This document shows, piece by piece, positions 1 through 8,660 of a stretch of DNA of 41,893 nucleotides. The position numbers and the translations under genes are program-made. Positions within the stretch are counted from its first letter, which is position 1; each line of letters starts with the position of its first letter. Source of the DNA: Bacteroidaceae bacterium (GTDB lineage Bacteria; Bacteroidota; Bacteroidia; Bacteroidales; Bacteroidaceae); assembly GCA_017965425.1 (NCBI GenBank), contig JAGCPY010000058.1:1-41893 (forward strand), written 5' to 3'. The notes under the pieces are model-generated. The model was not told the origin of the DNA, did not search any database, and saw nothing but the letters and a program-made list of their open reading frames with translations.

Positions 1-141
1 GATTGGTGAGGAATAGGTGAGGGATGGTGATGGAAATGCAAAAAACCTCACCATCCCTCACCTATTCCTCACCAATCCCTCACCTGAAATCGACTGTTGT
101 TCAGCCTTTTACGTAAAAAGGTGAGAGATTGAGGGATTTTT
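1..141. repeat. Nested inverted-repeat element, copy 1 (cut by window start)
   Basis: Positions 1-30 are a perfect inverted repeat of 48-77 (30 bp, 17-nt loop). Each arm is built from 10-11 bp units of the type GGTGAGGGAT or GGTGAGGAATA, and the right arm continues to 84, so the left arm probably begins outside the window. An outer unit at 115-141 (A-run, GGTGAGAGATTGAGGGA, T-run) matches the outer arm of the complete copy at 17348-17572. The element ends 26 bp past the stop codon of ychF. It has no coding capacity; it looks like a REP- or MITE-like element, which is inference. Confidence 0.85.
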
Positions 142-167
142 CCGAAAAAGAAGAGGAAGGAAGTGGT

Positions 168-1271
168 TTAGACGTTGAAGCGGAAGTGCATGATGTCGCC
201 ATCCTGCACAATGTAGTCCTTGCCTTCGACTCCCATTTTTCCCGCCTCTCGGACGGCGGCTTCCGAGCCGTAACGGATGTAGTCGTCGTACTTGATGACC
301 TCTGCACGGATGAAACCCTTCTCAAAGTCGTTGTGGATGACGCCTGCACATTGAGGTGCTTTCCAGCCACGCCGAAATGTCCATGCCTTGACCTCCATTT
401 CGCCGGCAGTGATGAATGTCTGCAAGCCGAGCAGGGTATAGATGGCTTTTATAAGGCGGTCGCAGCCGCTCTCGGTGAGGCCCATGTCCTCCAAGAACAT
501 CTGCTTCTCCTCATAGCTTTCCAGCTCGGCGATGTCTGCTTCTGTCTGAGCGCTGATGATGAGCAGTCCTGCATTCTCGTCCTTCGTGGCTTCGCGGACG
601 GCTTCGACGTAGGCGTTGCCTTTGGCCGCTGAGGCATCATCGACGTTGCAGACATAGAGGACGGGCTTGGTGGTCAACAAGAACAGGTTCTTGGCCGCTG
701 CCATCTCGTCCTCCGTCTCGAAGGTGACGGTTCGTGCACTGCGCCCATGCAGGAGGGCGTCTTTGTAGGCTTCGAGCACTCCGAGTTCCACCTTGGCCTG
801 CTTGTCACCGCCCACGCGTGCCTGCTTCTCGACGCGTTGCATCCGGCCCTCCACGGTTTCGAGGTCCTTCAGTTGCAATTCCATGTCGATGATTTCTTTG
901 TCACGCACGGGATCGACACTGCCATCGACGTGTACGATATTGTCGTCGTCGAAGCAACGGAGCACGTGGATGATGGCATCGCACTCGCGGATGTTGCCGA
1001 GGAACTGGTTTCCCAGTCCTTCTCCCTTGGAGGCTCCCTTGACCAACCCTGCAATATCGACAATCTCGCATGTGGCGGGGACGATGCGTCCGGGATGGAC
1101 GAGTTCGGCCAGTTTGGTCAATCGCTCGTCGGGGACAGTGATCTGACCCATTTGGGCGTCAATCGTGCAGAAGGGGAAATTGGCTGCCTGCGCCTTGGCG
1201 CTTGACAGACAGTTGAAGAGGGTGGATTTGCCAACGTTGGGCAGTCCCACGATGCCAGCTTTCAGTGCCAT
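168..1271 (-). CDS. ychF: Redox-regulated ATPase/GTPase YchF (Obg-like ATPase 1 family)
   Basis: The 367-aa protein has the full length and domain order of YchF: an N-terminal G domain with P-loop GLPNVGKST at residues 8-16, switch I NFPFCTI, G3 motif [14 protein letters not shown], and a C-terminal TGS domain ending in HFRFNV. The base-specificity motif is NVDD where classic GTPases have NKxD; this deviation is typical of YchF and underlies its preference for ATP. The family binds ribosomes and is linked to oxidative-stress control in the cytoplasm. The ATG follows mdh by 78 bp, and a strong terminator lies in that gap, so transcription probably comes from read-through of the mdh promoter or a local promoter I cannot identify. 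The gene ends next to the nested repeat at 1-141. Confidence 0.96.
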   Translation of the reverse strand: MALKAGIVGLPNVGKSTLFNCLSSAKAQAANFPFCTIDAQMGQITVPDERLTKLAELVHPGRIVPATCEIVDIAGLVKGASKGEGLGNQFLGNIRECDAIIHVLRCFDDDNIVHVDGSVDPVRDKEIIDMELQLKDLETVEGRMQRVEKQARVGGDKQAKVELGVLEAYKDALLHGRSARTVTFETEDEMAAAKNLFLLTTKPVLYVCNVDDASAAKGNAYVEAVREATKDENAGLLIISAQTEADIAELESYEEKQMFLEDMGLTESGCDRLIKAIYTLLGLQTFITAGEMEVKAWTFRRGWKAPQCAGVIHNDFEKGFIRAEVIKYDDYIRYGSEAAVREAGKMGVEGKDYIVQDGDIMHFRFNV

Positions 1272-1290
1272 TGTACCTTATTTGTTGGAG

Positions 1291-1334
1291 AAAGAAAAAA
1301 CGGGTTCGCCGCCCACCAGCGGACGGCGAACCCG
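1291..1334 (-). terminator. Rho-independent terminator behind mdh
   Basis: On the minus strand an 11-bp GC-rich stem (CGGGTTCGCCG pairing with CGGCGAACCCG) is followed at once by TTTTTTCTTT. It lies 16 bp past the mdh stop and ends about 20 bp before the ychF start codon, so it should limit read-through from mdh into ychF. Confidence 0.9.
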
Positions 1335-1349
1335 TGTGTGATTGTTGAT

Positions 1350-2348
1350 TTAGAGGTTCGGATTGATTTTGCTCCACTCGCTGATGGGGGGCACGATGTT
1401 CAGCGTCACCAGTTCGTCACGCATCTTGCAGAGGTGCTCATAGCTTTGGTCGAGTTTAGCCATCTCTTCAGGCGTGCCCTTCGGCATCTGATAGGTGCAG
1501 CCGTCGGTGCCAAGCTTGGTGTCCATAGCCATCATGATGTGGTTGTATTTCTCGTTGCAGACATAGGTGCCAGCCGGCCAGCGGAATGCCTCGCCGCCCA
1601 TCACCGCACGGATCATTTCCACAGAGCAGTAGGCCGGGCTCTGCCAGGAGCTACGTCCTCGCAGCTCGATAATCTTGGCACCGCCCTTGGTGACATCGAC
1701 TTTCAGCTGTTCCCACTCTTCCTGCGTGCAGGCGGGAGTGCCAATGAGGTCGTTCAGAGGTTTTCCGGCCACCTTGACAGCGCTGCCGAAGACGGCCATC
1801 TGTTCGCCGTGTCCGCCGTAAGTGGCACAGCCGGTGACTTCATACTGCTTCACACCGAACTTCTTGGCCAGCGCGCTCTGAAGGCGGGTGCTGTCGAGAG
1901 CGGCAAGGGTGGTCACCTGACCAGGCTTCAGGCCGCTGTAGAGCAGGGTGACGAGACCCGTGAGGTCGGCAGGATTGAAGATGATCACGACGTGCTTCAC
2001 GTCGGGGCAGTAGGTCTTGATGTTCTTGCCCAGCTCTTCGGCTATCTTGCAGTTGCCGGCAAGCAGGTCTTCGCGTGTCATGCCAGCCTTGCGGGGTGCA
2101 CCGCCGGAGGAGATGATGTACTTGGCATCCTTGAAGGCCTCGGCCACATCGGTCGTAGCAGTAAGGTTCACACCATCATAGCCGCAGTGGAACATTTCTT
2201 CCATCACGCCTTCCATGGCGGGAGCATAGACGTCATAGAGACAGACGTTGGGGGTGAGGTTCATGGTGAGGGCTGTCTGTACCATGGTGGAACCGATGGC
2301 ACCGCCTGCGCCAACAATGACAAGCTTGTCGTTTGTAAGGAATTTCAT
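1350..2348 (-). CDS. mdh: Malate dehydrogenase (NAD-dependent)
   Basis: Cytoplasmic enzyme that interconverts malate and oxaloacetate; in Bacteroidales it serves the reductive fumarate branch together with fumarase, which also lies in this window (28225-29871). The 332-aa protein starts with a Rossmann fold whose glycine motif is VGAGGAIGS at residues 12-20, followed by the acidic residue of LYDVYAP that accepts the NAD ribose. FNPADL is the usual NP-containing loop, and TYGGHGEQMAVF carries the catalytic histidine. Length and sequence match the Bacteroidetes-type enzyme, which has an unusual GAGGAIG loop. It has its own promoter at 2402-2434 and terminator at 1291-1334, and is divergent from the glucanase gene. 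Confidence 0.96.
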   Translation of the reverse strand: MKFLTNDKLVIVGAGGAIGSTMVQTALTMNLTPNVCLYDVYAPAMEGVMEEMFHCGYDGVNLTATTDVAEAFKDAKYIISSGGAPRKAGMTREDLLAGNCKIAEELGKNIKTYCPDVKHVVIIFNPADLTGLVTLLYSGLKPGQVTTLAALDSTRLQSALAKKFGVKQYEVTGCATYGGHGEQMAVFGSAVKVAGKPLNDLIGTPACTQEEWEQLKVDVTKGGAKIIELRGRSSWQSPAYCSVEMIRAVMGGEAFRWPAGTYVCNEKYNHIMMAMDTKLGTDGCTYQMPKGTPEEMAKLDQSYEHLCKMRDELVTLNIVPPISEWSKINPNL

Positions 2349-2401
2349 AATAGTAGTAAGTTGTGAAATGTAATTAGTGATATGAAATGTAAAATGTGCG
2401 A

Positions 2402-2434
2402 CAAAAGTACAGAAAAATTATGTATTCTCACAAG
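2402..2434 (-). promoter_or_regulatory. Bacteroidetes-type promoter for mdh
   Basis: Read on the minus strand, CTTG at 2434-2431 is followed after 21 nt by TACTTTTG at 2409-2402. This fits the TTTG / TAnnTTTG consensus of Bacteroidetes sigma-70 promoters, with one mismatch in the upstream box. The predicted leader is about 50 nt. Confidence 0.65.
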
Positions 2435-2449
2435 AAAAGCCTATTATTT

Positions 2450-2481
2450 TTTGTGGCAGAGGCTAATTCTTTGTATTTTTG
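2450..2481 (+). promoter_or_regulatory. Bacteroidetes-type promoter for the glucanase operon
   Basis: TTTG at 2450-2453, a 20-nt spacer, and TATTTTTG at 2474-2481 give a full match to the TTTG / TAnnTTTG consensus. It is back to back with the mdh promoter and would give a leader of about 20-30 nt before the gene at 2506. Confidence 0.75.
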
Positions 2482-2505
2482 CGGCAAAGATAAGGCAAAG
2501 ACAAG

Positions 2506-5500
2506 ATGCAGCATTTTATGAACAGGATGCGGCTTAGGGCTATTGGGATGCTTCTCTTGGTAAGTATTCCAGTGTCGATATACGCCGCGAACAGCGAGCA
2601 AGTGGTAATTCAGTGCACGGGCAACGTGACACTGACGACGCCCGTAGATTATGTGATTACGGCATCGTCCGATGCGTTGACCGGCACTGTGAATATTGTC
2701 AATACGTCGGCAGCTCTTGTCTTCCGAAACATACGCCCAACGGATGCACTCGGCTATCTTTCCCACATCAAGATAGGCGGCGTGGCGGCAGCCAATGGCA
2801 GAAACTGCCGCTTTGTTGTTTACCGCCACGGAACCATCGTCCTGCCCTACGGAGGACAGTGTCAACCGCTGACCGTATATGCAGCATTGAATTGTGGCGG
2901 AGAGGCCAAGAGCGACTTCTCCATCGGCACGGCTTACCGCGCATTGGGAACGTGGGACAATGCCATCATGAGCTTCACCTTGAAACGCGGTTACATGGTC
3001 ACAATGGCCAACCATGTTGACGGCACTGGCTACAGCCATTGCTTCATCGCCAACGATGCCGACATCATGGTGAACCTGCCGGCAGAGATGCGCAGCAGCG
3101 TGAGCTTCCTGCGTATCTTCCCTTGGAAATGGCCCAGCAAGAAAGGACTGGCTGGACACAACACCACAGCCATGAACTATCTGGGCTGCACGTGGTTCTA
3201 TGCGTGGAATGCAGAGACCTACGCCTACAACAATTTCGACTATGTGCCACAACGTCATCATGAAACGGGCACGACCTACAACGGCAAGCAGACTTGGGCA
3301 TGGCCAGAATGGGGTGTTATCGATGCTCTTACAGAAAGCAGCCACGTCTTGGGGCAGAACGAGCCAGACAATACCAGTGGCGAAGAGACATACATGAAAG
3401 TTGAGAAGCTCATCGAGCTGCACAAATACTTTCTATATGGCGGATTGCGCATCGGCACCTTTGCTACTTGTAATCCCAATGTGTCGTGGGTGAAGGACTA
3501 TGTAAACCGCTGCCGCCAACTCAACATGCGGGTGGACTTCGTGGCAACACACTACTACACAGGTGGGCAGTCGCCATCGTCTTTTATCAACAGCCTGCGA
3601 GAACTGCACGATGCCACAGGACTGCCCGTGTGGGTCACGGAATGGAACAATGGAGCCAACTGGACATCGGAAAAAGGCTTTACGACGGACAGCGAAGGAT
3701 GGTATGAATGGAGTAGCGACAATGGTGCCAATCACAGGAAGAACGGCATCTGGCTGGCCGATTGTCTGAAGCGTGCCGACGACTGCCCTTGGCTGGAGCG
3801 GCTGTGCGTTTACAATAATGTAGAGTACAAGCGCTTTGTGTATTACGAGGACTCCTTCTGGCCCACCCCTGCGGGAGAACGCTATCGCGACTATCAGTCG
3901 GACTTCGCCTATGTGAGCAGCAATGAAAACTTCATGCCCTGGAACTACAGTGCGCCGTCAGGGCTGGGGGGATTCAAGCAAGATGCTACGATAAGCCTCA
4001 CTTGGCGAAATCCCAATACCGACTGCACTAAGCAAACCTATGTGCAACGAAAGAATGGCAACACGTGGGTCGATGTGTTGGAGGCAGGCATCAGTGACGA
4101 GGAAGCACGTTCCATCGTCTTTACAGATGAAACAGCTGGCACAGCACCTACCTATCGAGTCTGCAACGTGGATGCCGACGGCACACGACGCTACACCAGC
4201 ACCATCACACTGGAAGCACCTGACGAAAACGGCCTTGCAAGGTTGACGGCCATGCCAGATGATGTCGGTGACTACTACTTTGTCTTCCAAAGTGCTGAGG
4301 CTCAGACGACGCTCAATCTGTCTATGGCCGACGGAACACGCCAAAACGGATACAAGGTTGCCAAATATGCCGCACCAGCGGATAACGGCATTGCCGAGAA
4401 CCAACTCTGGCAGCTCGAAGGAAACGAAAAGAGTGGCTTTGCCCTGCGTAACCTCAGTAACATGGACTATGTGATGACATCGCCCAATAGTTGGAACTTC
4501 CGTATTGACGGCAATACACATTTGGCGGCTGAACGTGCCTACTACCTACCTGAAGTACATACCGATGGCGGAGAAACATATTGGACACTGAAGAACGTCT
4601 ATCACGGCACCTATTGTGGGCTGTGGGACAACGACAAGAATTTCTATGCCGGTGCCGAGCTGGCTGGTAATCGCACTCTCGCGGAAACGGACCACTTACG
4701 GCTCTATGCCGTCAAGCGTCTCACTTACAACGAACAGCGTGTGGCGACGGGAGAGACTGAGATGAACTACACCCTTATAAATCCTAACTTCTCATGGGGT
4801 TCGACGACACAGTCACCAATGGGGTCTGGAAGCATCACCATTCCTGCCGGCTGGACCTTCCAGAAGACTTTCGACGGCTGGAACGATGTTTTCCTTCGGC
4901 AGGGCGATGTGGGCGGACAGACCGCAACCTACTTCAACGTCTGGGCTGGACAGCTGAGTTATGCGGAATTGATGCAGACGGTGAACTGCTTGCCCAATGG
5001 TGTGTATCACATCAGCGCAGATCTGGCCACGACCACAGGTTACGAGGCAGACAAGACGTGGACGGCAGTGTACGGTGCACCGGACAAATATGCTGACATT
5101 GCACGTTCAGTGAATATCACGGGAGCGGGGGATGATGTCTTCCTGCCATACGATGTCTATGTCCGTGTCACCAACAACAAGCTCACCATAGGTGTACGTA
5201 CCGACGGCACATGGTTCAAGGTTGCCAACATGCGCTTGCAGTATATCGGAATGGAGGATGAAATCAGCAAAGAAGTGGAAGACCGTCTCAACTTGGGACG
5301 GACGCTGCAATACATCTTCGTCAACAGAGAACACTTTTTGCGTGGCGATGTCAATGGCGATGGGCAAGTCAGTGTCGCTGACGTTACAACCCTTGTCAAC
5401 ATCATCCTTGGAAAGGCCGAAACGGCACCCGCGGCGGATATCAACCTAGATGGCAGTATCAGTGTGTCTGATGTTACATCCATTGTCAACATCATCCTGC

Positions 5501-5508
5501 ATAAGTGA
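2506..5508 (+). CDS. Exported GH128-like beta-1,3-glucanase with C-terminal dockerin
   Basis: The 1000-aa protein begins with a signal peptide (hydrophobic core LRAIGMLLLVSIPVSIYA); Met5 at 2518 is an equally possible start. After an N-terminal beta domain (about 30-150), residues 160-440 resemble the Asl1/GH128 catalytic core: GQNEPD supplies the likely acid/base Glu286 and WVTEWNNG the likely nucleophile Glu379, on a TIM-barrel spacing. An FN3-like segment (about 490-575), a ricin/lectin-like stretch (about 585-745) and a jelly-roll carbohydrate-binding-like domain (about 755-920) follow. Residues 945-1000 form a type I dockerin with two calcium loops, DVNGDGQVSVAD and DINLDGSISVSD. The protein should cut beta-1,3-glucan outside the cell. 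Subfamily and substrate are inference; no cohesin is visible in the window. Confidence 0.85.
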   Translation: MQHFMNRMRLRAIGMLLLVSIPVSIYAANSEQVVIQCTGNVTLTTPVDYVITASSDALTGTVNIVNTSAALVFRNIRPTDALGYLSHIKIGGVAAANGRNCRFVVYRHGTIVLPYGGQCQPLTVYAALNCGGEAKSDFSIGTAYRALGTWDNAIMSFTLKRGYMVTMANHVDGTGYSHCFIANDADIMVNLPAEMRSSVSFLRIFPWKWPSKKGLAGHNTTAMNYLGCTWFYAWNAETYAYNNFDYVPQRHHETGTTYNGKQTWAWPEWGVIDALTESSHVLGQNEPDNTSGEETYMKVEKLIELHKYFLYGGLRIGTFATCNPNVSWVKDYVNRCRQLNMRVDFVATHYYTGGQSPSSFINSLRELHDATGLPVWVTEWNNGANWTSEKGFTTDSEGWYEWSSDNGANHRKNGIWLADCLKRADDCPWLERLCVYNNVEYKRFVYYEDSFWPTPAGERYRDYQSDFAYVSSNENFMPWNYSAPSGLGGFKQDATISLTWRNPNTDCTKQTYVQRKNGNTWVDVLEAGISDEEARSIVFTDETAGTAPTYRVCNVDADGTRRYTSTITLEAPDENGLARLTAMPDDVGDYYFVFQSAEAQTTLNLSMADGTRQNGYKVAKYAAPADNGIAENQLWQLEGNEKSGFALRNLSNMDYVMTSPNSWNFRIDGNTHLAAERAYYLPEVHTDGGETYWTLKNVYHGTYCGLWDNDKNFYAGAELAGNRTLAETDHLRLYAVKRLTYNEQRVATGETEMNYTLINPNFSWGSTTQSPMGSGSITIPAGWTFQKTFDGWNDVFLRQGDVGGQTATYFNVWAGQLSYAELMQTVNCLPNGVYHISADLATTTGYEADKTWTAVYGAPDKYADIARSVNITGAGDDVFLPYDVYVRVTNNKLTIGVRTDGTWFKVANMRLQYIGMEDEISKEVEDRLNLGRTLQYIFVNREHFLRGDVNGDGQVSVADVTTLVNIILGKAETAPAADINLDGSISVSDVTSIVNIILHK

Positions 5509-5537
5509 ATATATTAGATACTCATAATTAGTTTCTT

Positions 5538-7409
5538 ATGATGAAACAAGAAATCATTACCTCACGCGTTGAACAACTTCGGGCTTGGATGCGACAACGA
5601 CAGTTGCAAGCATACATATTTCCCTCTACCGACCCGCATTCGGGCGAATATGTTCCCGACCATTGGAAATCACGCGAATGGATTTCAGGCTTCAACGGTT
5701 CGGCTGGCACGGCAGTGGTGACACTGACGCGTGCGGCCTTGTGGACAGACAGCCGCTACTGGCTGGCAGCTGAGGAGCAGCTCGCCGGTACGCCTTTCGA
5801 GGTTATCCGTTGCAGCCGTAACCTTGTTACTCCTAACGAGGTCGCGGAATGGGTAACAAAGGAAACGGAAAACTCTTTGCAAAAAGAGACATGCTTCCTT
5901 GGCCTGAATGGATGGGCGATGCCAGATGACTATGCACAGGAACTGAACAAGCTATTGAATGGTTATGGTTGGTCCACAAAGAGCAGTGTGATTTTCAAAG
6001 CTGAGTTGTCGAAGACGGACGAAGATATGGTTGTTGAGATCAAGGAAGATGACCCCGAAAGTGAACTGTGGAAAGAGCGTCCGCAGCTTCCTTTTTCTCG
6101 AATAGAGTTACAACCATTAGAATATGCAGGAAGTTCAGCCGCAGACAAGCTGACTGCCATCCGGGCTTCGTTGACCAATGCAGATGCACTTCTGATCACA
6201 CAACTGGATGAAATAGCCTGGACGTTGAACTTGAGAGGTCAGGATATTCACTGCACGCCTGTATTTGTGAGCTATCTTCTCATACTCCCAAAGGAAGCTG
6301 TGCTTTATGTCAACACGGCACAGCTGACAGCTGAAGTGGAGGAATACCTACAGGAACTGCATGTCAGAACACGGCCTTATGATCGTATTGCAGAAGATTT
6401 ATTTGTCGGTAAAGTTATTGACTCGCTGAACGTTCAATATGATCCGTCGGTGACGAATCTGACATTGGCAACTGCCATCCGTCAAGACAATAGTGGTCGC
6501 CTGTTCTTTGAATGCCCTTCGCCTGTTCCCGAACTGCGTGCCATCAAAAACAATGCAGAGATAGCAGGCTTTCGAAATGCCATGCTCAAAGATGGTGTGG
6601 CCATGGTCAAGTTCCTGCGGTGGCTGCTTCCTGCCGTGGAAGCGGGTGGAGTCACGGAAATGGGATTTGACCGGAAGCTCACATCCCTGCGTGCAGAGCA
6701 ACAGGGCTTCCGCGACATCTCGTTCGACACAATCGCTGGCTATGGCACTCACGCTGCCATCGTCCACTACGAAGCCACGCCAGAAACCGACATTCCTCTT
6801 GAATCGCACGGCCTGCTGCTTCTTGATAGTGGAGCACAATATCAGGATGGCACAACAGACATCACCCGCACCATTGCTCTCGGTCCCTTGACCGATGACG
6901 AGCGACGTGACTACACGTTGGTGTTGAAAGGCCACATTCGTCTGGCGATGGCTGTCTTTCCAGAAGGAACCACAGGCACACAGCTTGATGTGTTGGCTCG
7001 CTACGCTATGTGGCAAGAACACAAGAATTATGGACATGGAACCGGGCATGGCGTCGGTTCCTATCTCAGTGTCCACGAGGGTCCTCACCAGTTCCGCATG
7101 AATTGGATGCCAGCTCCCCTGCGAGCCGGCATGACCGTCACTATAGAACCTGGAATCTACATAGCTGGCAGTCACGGCTGTCGTACGGAGAATACCATGC
7201 TAATCGTCGAAGATGGTCACGGCTGGCTACGTCTCGACCCCCTCACTCTATGTCCTATAGACACCACTCCTATCATTCGTGAATGGATGTCAGCAGACGA
7301 AATCATGTACCTAAATAACTATCACGCCCGCGTGAGAGAAGCCCTCTTGCCCTTGCTGAAAGACAAAGCCGATCGCCAGTGGCTTATCACACACACAGTT
7401 CCCATTTAA
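5538..7409 (+). CDS. pepP: Xaa-Pro aminopeptidase (M24B family)
   Basis: Cytoplasmic metallopeptidase that removes an N-terminal residue preceding proline. The 623-aa length is that of the three-domain eukaryote/Bacteroidetes-type aminopeptidase P: two creatinase-like N-terminal domains (opening SRVEQLRAWM..., with FPSTDPHSGEYVPDHW and FNGSAGTAVV) and a C-terminal pita-bread domain. All metal ligands are visible: Asp430 in LLLDSGAQY, Asp441 in GTTDITRT, His in HGTGHGVGSYLSVHEGP, Glu in TIEPGIY and Glu in RTENTML. Two ATGs in tandem (5538, 5541) are possible starts. It lies 29 bp behind the glucanase gene and 21 bp before the next gene, so it is probably in one transcript with them. Confidence 0.94.
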   Translation: MMKQEIITSRVEQLRAWMRQRQLQAYIFPSTDPHSGEYVPDHWKSREWISGFNGSAGTAVVTLTRAALWTDSRYWLAAEEQLAGTPFEVIRCSRNLVTPNEVAEWVTKETENSLQKETCFLGLNGWAMPDDYAQELNKLLNGYGWSTKSSVIFKAELSKTDEDMVVEIKEDDPESELWKERPQLPFSRIELQPLEYAGSSAADKLTAIRASLTNADALLITQLDEIAWTLNLRGQDIHCTPVFVSYLLILPKEAVLYVNTAQLTAEVEEYLQELHVRTRPYDRIAEDLFVGKVIDSLNVQYDPSVTNLTLATAIRQDNSGRLFFECPSPVPELRAIKNNAEIAGFRNAMLKDGVAMVKFLRWLLPAVEAGGVTEMGFDRKLTSLRAEQQGFRDISFDTIAGYGTHAAIVHYEATPETDIPLESHGLLLLDSGAQYQDGTTDITRTIALGPLTDDERRDYTLVLKGHIRLAMAVFPEGTTGTQLDVLARYAMWQEHKNYGHGTGHGVGSYLSVHEGPHQFRMNWMPAPLRAGMTVTIEPGIYIAGSHGCRTENTMLIVEDGHGWLRLDPLTLCPIDTTPIIREWMSADEIMYLNNYHARVREALLPLLKDKADRQWLITHTVPI

Positions 7410-7430
7410 TTTCATAACAATAGATAACTT

Positions 7431-8036
7431 ATGAAGAAACTTTTGCTAATGGCCGCAGCCGCCATGATGGCTGCCATGAGCATTCATGCTCAACATGAAG
7501 AGGGCGATTACACCCTACAACCCCGCGTAGGTATCTCTTTATCCAACTTTCGGGGGGATGCTGATGCCAAAATGAAGGTGAACCTCACATTCGGCTTGGA
7601 TGCCGAATATTTCTTAACCGACCAATTCAGCCTCGGCGTCGGACTACTCTTCATCAACCAAGGAGCGAAATATCACTATGAAACAGAAAACTATACAATG
7701 GATATCTACTACGCCGCCCTTCCCATAACGGCTAACTACTACCTTCTGCCAGGGCTATCTGTCAAGGCTGGCATACAGCCCGCTTGGAGGGCGAACACCA
7801 AGATAAAGGCACGTGGTGAGACCTTAGACTTTGACAAGGCATTGATGTTCCTATTTCAGGATGATGATGTCAAGGCGAACAGGTTGGATGTGGCCATTCC
7901 TATAGGTTTGTCTTATGAGTTTAAAGGTGTCACACTTGATGCTCGTTACAATTTAGGCCTTGTCAAAGTATTCCATGGTCTTGACGACAGCATCCATCAT
8001 AACACCCTCATCGTCACGCTTGGCTATAAATTCTGA
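7431..8036 (+). CDS. Small outer-membrane beta-barrel protein
   Basis: A 201-aa exported protein with signal peptide MKKLLLMAAAAMMAAMSIHAQ (cleavage after A-Q). The remainder alternates hydrophobic and polar residues in strands such as VGISLSNFRG, FSLGVGLLFINQG and VTLDARYNLGL, and ends in GYKF with a terminal aromatic residue, the usual BAM-recognition ending. It fits the OmpA-like eight-stranded barrel (porin family/OMP_b-brl) fold. No catalytic motif is seen; a structural or porin role in the outer membrane is inference. Co-directional, with 21 bp upstream and 39 bp downstream gaps. Confidence 0.82.
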   Translation: MKKLLLMAAAAMMAAMSIHAQHEEGDYTLQPRVGISLSNFRGDADAKMKVNLTFGLDAEYFLTDQFSLGVGLLFINQGAKYHYETENYTMDIYYAALPITANYYLLPGLSVKAGIQPAWRANTKIKARGETLDFDKALMFLFQDDDVKANRLDVAIPIGLSYEFKGVTLDARYNLGLVKVFHGLDDSIHHNTLIVTLGYKF

Positions 8037-8075
8037 ACGGGTCTTTAATCACCTATTATCAAAACATTCTCTTCT

Positions 8076-8645
8076 ATGGCAATCGTTAAAACCATCAAAA
8101 ACCTTAAGCCCAAATTCGGACGGCATTGCTATCTGGCAGACGGTGCCGTTATCATCGGCGAAGTAACTTTGGGCGACGATGTCACCATTTGGCCATGCGC
8201 CGTCCTTCGAGGCGATGTTCATTATATCAAGATAGGCAATCGCAGCAACATCCAAGACAATTCCTGTGTGCACACCCTCAATGGCACAGCGCCTGTAAAT
8301 ATTGGAGAGGATGTCACTGTCGGACACAGTGTTACCCTTCATGGTTGCACGATTCTGGACGGTGCCCTCATCGGCATGGGTGCCACTGTGCTCGACCACG
8401 CCGTCATTGGCAAGGGCGCAATCGTCGCTGCTGGTGCTCTCGTGCTTTCTAATACACACGTCGGCGATGGAGAACTGTGGGGTGGCGTGCCTGCCAAGTT
8501 CATCAAGAAAGTAGATCCCGAACAGGCACAGGCTCTCAACAAGACTTTTGCCGCTCATTATATTGAATACTCCGATTGGTATCGTGAAGCCGACCTCGAC
8601 CCATCCAATACACAAGTCGTTCTCAATGGTGAAGACTATCATTAA
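8076..8645 (+). CDS. Gamma-carbonic anhydrase-like hexapeptide-repeat protein
   Basis: The 189-aa protein is a left-handed beta-helix of hexapeptide repeats (for example VIIGEVTLGDDVTIWPCAVLRGD). His66 in NSCVHT and His84/His89 in GHSVTLHGC reproduce the zinc ligands of gamma-class carbonic anhydrases with the correct spacing of the last two. The C-terminal helix (EQAQALNKTFAAHYIEYSDWYR) matches the YrdA/PaaY/CaiE group. It may hydrate CO2 or act as an acyl-group-handling relative; activity cannot be told from sequence. It starts 39 bp after the barrel gene and ends 15 bp before the fucosidase gene. Confidence 0.88.
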   Translation: MAIVKTIKNLKPKFGRHCYLADGAVIIGEVTLGDDVTIWPCAVLRGDVHYIKIGNRSNIQDNSCVHTLNGTAPVNIGEDVTVGHSVTLHGCTILDGALIGMGATVLDHAVIGKGAIVAAGALVLSNTHVGDGELWGGVPAKFIKKVDPEQAQALNKTFAAHYIEYSDWYREADLDPSNTQVVLNGEDYH

Positions 8646-8660
8646 ATAACCTCTACCGCT

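Noticed and set aside
1-141. CRISPR array
   Set aside because: The 10-11 bp units are contiguous and inverted, with no unique spacers.
1338-2366. Long plus-strand open frame of 342 codons opposite mdh
   Set aside because: It mirrors mdh on the other strand and has no family motif; mdh has all expected catalytic motifs, a promoter and a terminator.
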